A DNA stretch of 64,000 nucleotides from Bacteriovoracaceae bacterium UBA6200 (GTDB lineage Bacteria > Bdellovibrionota > Bacteriovoracia > Bacteriovoracales > Bacteriovoracaceae). The first letter of the stretch is position 1. The number at the start of each line of letters is the position of its first letter. Made by a program: the position numbers and the translations under genes. The DNA lies in contig DISW01000012.1 in assembly GCA_002422605.1 (NCBI GenBank), positions 65,166 to 129,165 on the forward strand, read 5' to 3'. Below, one piece after another: positions 52,574 through 60,526 of this stretch. Below the pieces are notes generated by a model. The model searched no databases. It worked only from the letters and a program-made list of their open reading frames with translations, and had not been told where the DNA came from.

Positions 52574-55500
52574 TTACTTCTTACAAAATGGAGCTGAAGG
52601 ATCCTTCTTACAAAGATAGTCCTGCATCTGGGCCATTTCCTTTTCCTTCTGCTTAACCTTATCTTTCAACTCCTGATTCTCTTTCTTGATAGTCGCTATT
52701 TCCCGAAATTTGAGTGATTGAATTTCCTCATGAAGGTCATGACTGTCACTCTGCCATCTCGCGAACATTTCTTTAATAGCTTTAACCAGGTAAATCTGAA
52801 GACTTGATAGGTTGGTATCTAAAAAACTCTCATCAGAAATTTTCTTTTCATTAACCATTTCAGGAAATACTTCTTTCAATTCCTGAGCAATAAATCCTGT
52901 GACCTTAGTTTTTTTTGTTTCAGGATCATAACCTGTAATATCAAAATATTTGTCGTTATAGTTAAAGGTAGTTGGTTTGAGTGCCACGACTTTTTCCAGA
53001 ACTCCATCTCCTACTCTTTCGATGTTCTCTTTTAATCTACGGTCTGAGTAATTAGTAAATGCTGTATAACCATTAGCGGCCGGTTGACCGTTTACCGTGA
53101 GTCTGTAACCAGGAGCATCCGTTCCAATACCGACGTTACCAACTGCTGAAACAGTCAAGCGATCAAGGTCATTGGTTGCGATGGCCATTCGACCATCTAG
53201 ATTGGTGGAACCTCGATAAAATCTCATCATGGCCGTATCACCAACTCCAAGTCCTCCCATATACCTCATACCGAACTTACCAATTAGACTTCCATTGGAA
53301 TTTGAGGCTGAGCCAGACATGGCCATCATTTGAAAATTTTGATCAGCACCTCTGGCGAAGATGGCTGAAGGAGAATTAGGATCATCTGCGGCATATAAGG
53401 CAACATCTAATGGGGCGGCAGGACTATAAGTTCCTACCCCTAGAATCCCTGATACAGTCAATTTGCTTACATCCTTATGCTCCTGACCAGAGGGAGTAAA
53501 ATCAGCGATGGAAGAATTGATTTCAGCGTTTAGAACTGCTCCACTTTGAACATTGTAGTAATCAACGAACTTAAGTGAATCAGGAGCAGTTGATCTTACA
53601 AATCCATCAAAAACAAATCCGCTAGATAAGTTGGCATCCATATAAGGAACATCAACGGCCATGTATTTAATACCATTATAATTCAATGTTACTAACTTCC
53701 ACTTAAGATTGCCGCTCGATAAACTCGTTAACTGGCCAGTGGTTCCATTGTATGCCGAACCTGTTCTAATATCTGCAACTTCATGGCGATGCAAAGAAGT
53801 ACTTGAGCCTCTTCTTCCAAAGATTCTTCCTATCACATGATTTTCGTTTAATAAGGTCCCTGTATAGACTTCATGAAGAAGGATTACACTTCTGGTATAA
53901 GTCATGGTTTGAGGTTCGATGTACTTCACCACTCTGGAACTATTGCCAGTGTTAATATCAAGGAGCCCAGAAGGAGAAGTAGTACCTATACCGACATTAC
54001 CACTTGTTGTTATTGATAACCTATTTAGATTATTTGTTCTTAAACGATAGTCATGATTTGTCGTTGAACCAGAAAAAGCATGGCCAACAGAAGAACTTCC
54101 CATTGCGAATTCAATGTCATTCGTCACATCACGACCCAAGAAATAAGCTTGTCCGTCACCCTGAACAGAAATAGTTGAATCTTTTTGCGCTTGGGAAACA
54201 ACAGTTGAAGAACTCTCTACTGTGACATTTGGAGGAGCAACGGTAAAATAATAGATCGGGTTTTTTGTCCCAACACCAACATTCCCATTAAAAAATGCTC
54301 CTCCATCCCCTCTAATGAAGAATGTTTCGCTTTGACCCGCAATACCTCCATCTTCATCATTAGCATTGTAATCACTTATTCCCCGTACGAAGTAAAAAGC
54401 ACTTCCAGTTTCATTGTCACTTGAAAGAATTAGTGGAGCTGAGCCTCCATAATTATCTCCGGCCGCATGAATTCGCATATGATTGGCAACTGGACTACTA
54501 AATAACGAAGTCCCTTCCACATGAAATTTCGATCCAGGTGAAGAGGTTCCAATTCCAACATTTCCCCCTGTATAATTAATTCCCCCCGTAGCATCAGACC
54601 ATTTACCTAAATTAGTTCCAAGATTCGTTAATTGACTGCCATCCACGGCCGGTAGTCTTGCACTACCATCTAAACTCACTATTTTATTCGCTGTCGTTCC
54701 CACATCAACATTCAATGTCTGTCCGGAAGCTAAACTTCCTGTTGTTGTGAGACCTGCTCCTGCATTGATTAAGGGTAATGTTGCCGGCAAGATTTGTGAC
54801 CAGGTGAAATTTGTTAAGTTACTTCCATCCACTACGGGAAGCTTGCCATCAAGTCCCACTTGAAGGATTTGTCCTGCATTCGTACCCACATCGACACTCA
54901 AAGTTTTATCAGCAGATAAATTTCCTCCCCCCAGAAGTCCAGTGGAAGTGATTATTTGTCTTGTCGCAGGCACAGCACCTAAGTCAGAAGCGGCTGCCCC
55001 TGTTTTATTAATTTTACTCCAATCAATGTTCGCCCCTGAAGCAATATGAGAATCGGTAAGACTATTAGCAATAAGAGAAATATTAACACTTCCAGAGGTA
55101 CCTGATCCGATCAGAGGTGCAGAAGATGTTACTTCTGTAATTGTCCCTGTCGTCACATTGGCCCATGATAAATTCCCAGAAGCATCGGTTTTCAAAAACT
55201 GATTATTACTTCCATATGTTTCAGGAAGAGTAAATGTAATCGTACTTGCCAAGGTCCCAGGAGATATTAATTCAACATAATTAGTATTGGTTGATTTTAA
55301 TCGAAGTTTATTCCCAATATTTACATCACCATCAAGATAAGAGACTTCAGTTCCTGTTTTCGTCCAGTAAGAATTGGCCGTGATCTCATCATTCACATAC
55401 TTCATTGTAGCGGCATCATTATCCGTCAAAGGAGCAGCAAGGCCTGTGATGTGATGACCATTCATCACCAGATCCCCACTCATAGTACCTCCACCCTTTT

Positions 55501-56851
55501 CAAGATATTTATTTTGGTTTGTTGCCAAAGTACTTACATCTGCCGAAAGAGCGTTTGCATTGCCTACAATTTTATTAAAAGCTACGAGAATAGAATCCGC
55601 AGTCCCAATGGTTCCAGTGGCAGGGGTTAGTCCATCGAGTTCAGTACTGCGGACTGTATCTTTAATATTTAATAATGATGTATTGATCGAATTCAACTGC
55701 CCATCAAGTCCTGTGATTTTTGAAGTACTGATGCTTGAAATATGAGTGTCATCAATGGAGCCAGGAGCAATATTAGATGAACCAACAGAGGGGGTATCCC
55801 ATACTAAGTTTCCTGTGCCATTGGTCTTTAAAAACTGTCCAGGTGTTCCAGGGGAAGGTGGCAGAGTAAAAAAGAAATTCCCTGATGCCGATGGAGATTG
55901 AAGACCAATCCAACTTGAATCAGCATTGGTCAAGACAAGTGATTTTAAGATTAGTTCGGTATTAGTTTTAATTTCATCTTGCTTTAGATCAAGTGCTTCG
56001 GCCACAGCTTTTTGAGAAGGAGCAAGCTTATCTTCACTTGCTACAATGACATCTTTCACTAAATCAAAACAACGAAGGGAACTATCTACTGAGATAAAAC
56101 GAAGGGCTTGATTATTGCCACATATCTCAGGGGTAATTCCCGTGATATCAGTTCTAGCGAAAGCGCGAACTGATGGATCGACTTCCTCACTATCACTATC
56201 TTCATCAGGCGCCCAACCAGCAACCGTCCACTTTAGAACTTGTCCGGGAGTTGCTCCCATATTGTGTAATTTTTGAGAAGTCACTCCACCATCTTGAATC
56301 CCAATGATCCCAGATTCTGTTATGGTCCCGCCATAAAGACCGTCGGCAACAGTTAAACTCGTGACCGTTCCTTGGGTGGAGCTTGCAGGATCGGCCGGTG
56401 CCCACCCTGTTCCATCCCAAGTCAACACTTGTCCAAGATTTGCTCCCATTTGCAACAGTTGTCTAGACACATGAGACATCATAGACAGAGGAATAGAATG
56501 AATCGCTTGAAAAGAATAATTGGTTGGATTGGCAGATGATGTATCTACTACTCTAATCATCAAATTGTTATTAACTGGTATTTGATTCAGTATTTCTTCT
56601 AGATCACAATCAGGAAAATCTAGATTGGCGTGAAATACACCATTGGAAAGCATGACTCCATTTAGATTTTGAGAACACAATAAAATACCTAATTGATTGG
56701 AGTAGGCCAATTCAAAACGAAGGTCTACGGGGCCTGGCACCGGCGATCCATTTGAGTTAATTAAGCGGCCAGAATAACTAAAGGATTCTGCACCAAAAGC
56801 AAAAGAAACATAGAAGGTAAGTATTAGAAAAAGCGCGGTGGTTCTCTTCAT
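52574..56851 (-). CDS. Giant MAT-like fibre with C-terminal Peptidase_S74 chaperone
   Basis: A 1425-residue fibre: signal peptide (TTALFLILTFYVSFAFG), common N-domain, Cys-pair segment CGNNQALRFISVDSSLRC, shaft with GGTMSGDLVM, AATMKYVNDE and many VGIGT..P units. A globular insert near 985-1140 contains YTRSVILLHEVYTGTLLNENHVIGRIFG. The S74 domain starts about 1269: YSDRRLKENIERV (Ser-Lys pair), GFIAQELKEVFPEMV, then a coiled coil. The extreme C-terminus CKKDPSAPFCKK matches that of the next S74 fibre (CKKDPEAPFCHK). The promoter has the conserved upstream box and a leader of about 7 nt with no ribosome site. Confidence 0.92.
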   Translation of the reverse strand: MKRTTALFLILTFYVSFAFGAESFSYSGRLINSNGSPVPGPVDLRFELAYSNQLGILLCSQNLNGVMLSNGVFHANLDFPDCDLEEILNQIPVNNNLMIRVVDTSSANPTNYSFQAIHSIPLSMMSHVSRQLLQMGANLGQVLTWDGTGWAPADPASSTQGTVTSLTVADGLYGGTITESGIIGIQDGGVTSQKLHNMGATPGQVLKWTVAGWAPDEDSDSEEVDPSVRAFARTDITGITPEICGNNQALRFISVDSSLRCFDLVKDVIVASEDKLAPSQKAVAEALDLKQDEIKTNTELILKSLVLTNADSSWIGLQSPSASGNFFFTLPPSPGTPGQFLKTNGTGNLVWDTPSVGSSNIAPGSIDDTHISSISTSKITGLDGQLNSINTSLLNIKDTVRSTELDGLTPATGTIGTADSILVAFNKIVGNANALSADVSTLATNQNKYLEKGGGTMSGDLVMNGHHITGLAAPLTDNDAATMKYVNDEITANSYWTKTGTEVSYLDGDVNIGNKLRLKSTNTNYVELISPGTLASTITFTLPETYGSNNQFLKTDASGNLSWANVTTGTITEVTSSAPLIGSGTSGSVNISLIANSLTDSHIASGANIDWSKINKTGAAASDLGAVPATRQIITSTGLLGGGNLSADKTLSVDVGTNAGQILQVGLDGKLPVVDGSNLTNFTWSQILPATLPLINAGAGLTTTGSLASGQTLNVDVGTTANKIVSLDGSARLPAVDGSQLTNLGTNLGKWSDATGGINYTGGNVGIGTSSPGSKFHVEGTSLFSSPVANHMRIHAAGDNYGGSAPLILSSDNETGSAFYFVRGISDYNANDEDGGIAGQSETFFIRGDGGAFFNGNVGVGTKNPIYYFTVAPPNVTVESSSTVVSQAQKDSTISVQGDGQAYFLGRDVTNDIEFAMGSSSVGHAFSGSTTNHDYRLRTNNLNRLSITTSGNVGIGTTSPSGLLDINTGNSSRVVKYIEPQTMTYTRSVILLHEVYTGTLLNENHVIGRIFGRRGSSTSLHRHEVADIRTGSAYNGTTGQLTSLSSGNLKWKLVTLNYNGIKYMAVDVPYMDANLSSGFVFDGFVRSTAPDSLKFVDYYNVQSGAVLNAEINSSIADFTPSGQEHKDVSKLTVSGILGVGTYSPAAPLDVALYAADDPNSPSAIFARGADQNFQMMAMSGSASNSNGSLIGKFGMRYMGGLGVGDTAMMRFYRGSTNLDGRMAIATNDLDRLTVSAVGNVGIGTDAPGYRLTVNGQPAANGYTAFTNYSDRRLKENIERVGDGVLEKVVALKPTTFNYNDKYFDITGYDPETKKTKVTGFIAQELKEVFPEMVNEKKISDESFLDTNLSSLQIYLVKAIKEMFARWQSDSHDLHEEIQSLKFREIATIKKENQELKDKVKQKEKEMAQMQDYLCKKDPSAPFCKK

Positions 56852-56864
56852 ATTCGCACTGTAA

Positions 56865-56915
56865 ATTATAAGAGCGAAAGTGGTTTCAGCCTAACCTGTT
56901 AACAATTGCCTAATA
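56865..56915 (-). promoter_or_regulatory. Fibre-gene promoter with conserved upstream box (1425-aa fibre)
   Basis: TATAAT at 56870-56865 on the minus strand; box TATTAGGCAATTGTTAAC at 56915-56898, identical to the box at 52505-52488 and with the same 27-nt spacing. The -35 position reads TAGGCT, far from consensus. Confidence 0.65.
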
Positions 56916-56960
56916 TTTGGCAGGTTTCTAATTGCTGGTATTAGCTTTAGCCCAGGATTT

Positions 56961-56976
56961 GTGGCAATCGGCAAAA
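56961..56976 (-). repeat. Second copy of the 16-nt 3' element after a fibre gene
   Basis: GTGGCAATCGGCAAAA, identical to 52551-52566. It lies just past the stop codon (56984-56986) of the 1180-aa S74 fibre. The flanks differ and the short stem seen in the other copy is not formed. Confidence 0.5.
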
Positions 56977-56983
56977 ATTTCCC

Positions 56984-59900
56984 TTACTTATGGCAGAAAG
57001 GAGCTTCCGGATCCTTCTTGCAGATATAGGCCTTCATCTGCGCATTTTCTTCTTTAACAGAAGCAATTTCACGTTTATTTTCTTCATCACGACTAAAAAG
57101 ATCAGCAATCATGCCATAGAGATCTTTGGTGGCATTAATGAGCGCATAGGTAAAAGCTCCGTAATCAACTGCTTTAATTTCTGTTTCTTCTTTATCTTCC
57201 GAATGGAGTTTAATCTTCCTTTTGACAACTAATGATGGCGCCACTTTTTCTAATTCTTGAGCGATGACACCAAGCTGTCTACCCCCATCAGTCGGCATTC
57301 CACCTAATCCGTTATAATTGAAAAAAACGGGGTTAATTCCAAGCACCTCATCCAAACCTAATTGAAAAGGTTTCACATCTTCTTTAAGGCGTTGATCGGA
57401 AACACAAGTTCCGGTAGTGCCTCCATTATAATACAAACAACCGGTAGTTCGGATGTTTCCAACGACATGGAGTTTATCGGAAGGTGAAGTAGTCCCTATT
57501 CCTACGTTACCTGGAGTCTTGATAACCATCCATTCTTTTGCAATAGAGTCTGATGGTGTAAAACCTCGAAAGACGAATCCCCCGTCAGTACTTCCATTTG
57601 TGTGATTACCATCAATCATCTCGAAAATAATCCCATCATTATTCGTTCCAAAATAATTTGAATCACCCTTTAAACGGAATCCTTCTCCCATATTTGCATA
57701 GATGTTGCCGGCCACATGAAGCTTTTCATTCGGTGTACTAGTGCCTACGCCAACATTCCCTGAAGCTTCTGAAGCATAAAATAACACTCGATTATTTGCC
57801 TGATCAAAAATCCCTGTAAAACCAGTGCCTGTGCCGTTAGTCCAAATGTAACTATCATTTCCGGCCATAATAAGGTCACCTGTGACAGCGGTATTTCCAT
57901 TTACATGAAGCTTTGAGGTTGGCGACAAAGTCCCAATTCCTACATCTCCTGCAGAGGTTATGCGCATCTTTTCTGAAAGTGCAGAGCCGGATAACTTAAA
58001 AGCAAATCGCAAGCTTTCTGTAACATCATCTCCCCAATAGATAGTCGTATCACCATCATTTGATGTGGCGGTATCGCCATCCCTGTCCCATAAAGTTATC
58101 CCACCATAATCATTTCCAGATCCATGAACGGAAATGCCTAAACCGGATAGATCAGTTGTATTCGTGTAAATATCTGCAACTTGAAATTTTGTGATTGGGT
58201 TCACTGTTCCTACACCAATTTTGCCATTACTTTTAAAAGTCATTAGATTCTGATCACCACCGCCAGAGGTGAACTTTCCAACAAATAAATCAATGTCATT
58301 GTTTGCATTTGCCTTACTCATGAAATAATTCCCATCAGAACTGGCAAGGTTTCCTGCTCCGAAGGACATTAGCCGCAAAAGAGCATATGATCCGGGATTT
58401 GAATCATTGTTGTAAATATCAAGTCCTGAAGTATCTTCATTAACGATTATACCAGAGTTATCAATTGAATCATAAACACTTAGTTTAGCCGTGGGATTAA
58501 TGGTGCCAATTCCAACTTTTCCGTCATTCTTTACAACCATTCTCTCTTCATAAACATTCGAGGTACGTGTTCGAAAAATTAAAGACCCAAGATCATTCTT
58601 GGCGGCCGTCATAAGAAAAGCATTACGCCAATCTGCTTGAAGAACATTGCTACCCATAACCGTGATGCCACCCATAAAGGTCGTACCCTCATAAGCATTC
58701 CATTCACCATAGGAGTTTGTATCAATCCAGGATGTTCTTAAAGCACTCTTTAAAACACCTGTCTCCGCGTGAATGTGAATCTTTTCTTCCGGTGAACTAG
58801 TCGTAATTCCAACATGGCCACCAGAGTATTGAATACCTCCAGTAGCATCAGACCATTTACCTAAATTTGATCCAAGGTTAGTTAATTGACTACCATCAAG
58901 AGCAGGAAGTTTCCCACCAGTTTGCACTTGAACAATTTGGCCATCACCAGTTCCCACATCAACATTTAACGTCTGCCCACTCACTAAACTCCCGGAAGTG
59001 GTCATGCCTGTTCCGGCAGTAATTACTGGAAGAGTTGAGGTTAATATTTGCGACCAGTTAAGGTTAGATAACTTGCTTCCATCAACAGTGGGAAGTTTTC
59101 CATCTAGCCCAACTTGAAGAATTTGTCCGACACCGGTTCCCACATCAAGACTTAAGGTACGGTTGGAAGACAAATCTCCTCCGCCTAATAAACCAGTTCC
59201 CGTTGCGATAGAACGAGTAGAAGGAACAGCGCCTAAATCAGAAGCAGCTGCTCCCGTCTTATTAATTTTTGCCCAATCAATATTAGCACCAGAGGCTATA
59301 TGAGTATTCGAGATGCTGTCTCCGGCAAGTGATATGTTAATGCTTCCTGAAGTTCCTGACCCTGACAAAGGAGCGGAAGTGGTAATGCCAGTAATCGTAC
59401 CGGCATTGATATCCGTCCAACCTAGATTCCCCGAACCATCCGTCTTTAAGACTTGATTGATCTGGCCATCAACTCCAGGAAGTGTGAATGATATGTTCGA
59501 AGATGTAGCCGGGGCAACTAATCCCATCCATGTTGATCCATCAGTCTGGATCTTTAAAGATTTCACTGTAAGGTCTGTAGATTGATCAATAGTATCTTGT
59601 TTTCCAGCAAGGGCATCAAAAACAGCATTTTGTGATGGCGCCTTCTCTGTTTCTTTATCATTAATAGCATCTGCAACAACTGCCGACTGAACAGCACTAT
59701 CGTTTAGAATAATTGGTGAACAAACAAATGTTTGCATCGCAGGTGCATACTGAAGTTTTTCATCGGCAGCACAATTATCAGGAATAGGCATGCCCAACAT
59801 ATCACTGCGGGCGAATTTTAAAACATGAGGATCGGATTCTGCTGCCGGAGTTGTGTCATTATCAGTATCCGGCGCCCACCCAGCTAATGTCCATTTTAAA

Positions 59901-60526
59901 ACTTGTCCCGGAGTTGCCCCCATTTGATTTAATTTTTGAGACGTTACTCCCCCATCAGCTAGACCGATAATTCCAGAATCAGTTATGGGGCCTCCATAGA
60001 GACCATCGGTAGCCGTTATACTCGTGACAGTTCCATTAGTCGTGCTCGCCGGATCAGCCGCAATCCATCCAGAACTACTCCAGGTAAGAACTTGTCCATC
60101 AGTAGCACCCATTTGAACTAACTGCTTGGACATCTCCGACATAAGTGAAAAAGGCAAAGAATGAACTACTTGGTAGGAATATACCTTTGTAGGTACTGCC
60201 GATAAATCAGTAACCCTAATGGCAATGGAGTGATTGGCCGGAGTTTCTTCAATGACTTTTTTTAAACTTGATGAGGGACAGTTAAAAACCAGTTTAGAGT
60301 GAAATACACCATTGATAAGATCGACACTGTCGATTTGATAAGAGCATCGAAGATAAGTCAGGTCATCAGTATATGCCAGATCAAATTTAAGCTTCACTGG
60401 CCCCATAACTGGTGAACCGTTAGCATTTGTGAGTCTTCCTGAATAACTCAAAGAATCTGCTCCAACTGCTAGATTTGGTAGTATTAAGAGAGTGAATAAC
60501 AAAAACTTTAAATTCTGTTTCATCAT
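56984..60526 (-). CDS. MAT-like fibre with C-terminal Peptidase_S74 chaperone
   Basis: About 1180 residues from the ATG at 60526 (a second ATG follows directly; the longer TTG frame from 60541 is unlikely). The signal peptide (LKFLLFTLLILPNLAVG) and common N-domain SLSYSGRLTNANGSPVMG follow. The shaft includes CAADEKLQYAPAMQTFVC, TGAAASDLGAVPSTR and several VGIGT..P..KL units. S74 domain from about 1043: VSDQRLKEDVKPFQ (Ser-Lys), LGVIAQELEKVAPSLV, then a coiled coil ending CKKDPEAPFCHK. The start lies within the stop of the upstream fibre gene (TAATG), so translation is probably coupled to that collar-tipped fibre. Confidence 0.92.
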   Translation of the reverse strand: MMKQNLKFLLFTLLILPNLAVGADSLSYSGRLTNANGSPVMGPVKLKFDLAYTDDLTYLRCSYQIDSVDLINGVFHSKLVFNCPSSSLKKVIEETPANHSIAIRVTDLSAVPTKVYSYQVVHSLPFSLMSEMSKQLVQMGATDGQVLTWSSSGWIAADPASTTNGTVTSITATDGLYGGPITDSGIIGLADGGVTSQKLNQMGATPGQVLKWTLAGWAPDTDNDTTPAAESDPHVLKFARSDMLGMPIPDNCAADEKLQYAPAMQTFVCSPIILNDSAVQSAVVADAINDKETEKAPSQNAVFDALAGKQDTIDQSTDLTVKSLKIQTDGSTWMGLVAPATSSNISFTLPGVDGQINQVLKTDGSGNLGWTDINAGTITGITTSAPLSGSGTSGSINISLAGDSISNTHIASGANIDWAKINKTGAAASDLGAVPSTRSIATGTGLLGGGDLSSNRTLSLDVGTGVGQILQVGLDGKLPTVDGSKLSNLNWSQILTSTLPVITAGTGMTTSGSLVSGQTLNVDVGTGDGQIVQVQTGGKLPALDGSQLTNLGSNLGKWSDATGGIQYSGGHVGITTSSPEEKIHIHAETGVLKSALRTSWIDTNSYGEWNAYEGTTFMGGITVMGSNVLQADWRNAFLMTAAKNDLGSLIFRTRTSNVYEERMVVKNDGKVGIGTINPTAKLSVYDSIDNSGIIVNEDTSGLDIYNNDSNPGSYALLRLMSFGAGNLASSDGNYFMSKANANNDIDLFVGKFTSGGGDQNLMTFKSNGKIGVGTVNPITKFQVADIYTNTTDLSGLGISVHGSGNDYGGITLWDRDGDTATSNDGDTTIYWGDDVTESLRFAFKLSGSALSEKMRITSAGDVGIGTLSPTSKLHVNGNTAVTGDLIMAGNDSYIWTNGTGTGFTGIFDQANNRVLFYASEASGNVGVGTSTPNEKLHVAGNIYANMGEGFRLKGDSNYFGTNNDGIIFEMIDGNHTNGSTDGGFVFRGFTPSDSIAKEWMVIKTPGNVGIGTTSPSDKLHVVGNIRTTGCLYYNGGTTGTCVSDQRLKEDVKPFQLGLDEVLGINPVFFNYNGLGGMPTDGGRQLGVIAQELEKVAPSLVVKRKIKLHSEDKEETEIKAVDYGAFTYALINATKDLYGMIADLFSRDEENKREIASVKEENAQMKAYICKKDPEAPFCHK
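59514..59590 (-). repeat. 77-nt block identical to the neighbouring fibre gene
   Basis: Identical base for base to 62357-62433, including all silent positions, whereas flanking codons of the two genes differ. A second shared block is 58836-58891 = 61679-61734 (56 nt). Both encode shaft segments. Confidence 0.85.
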
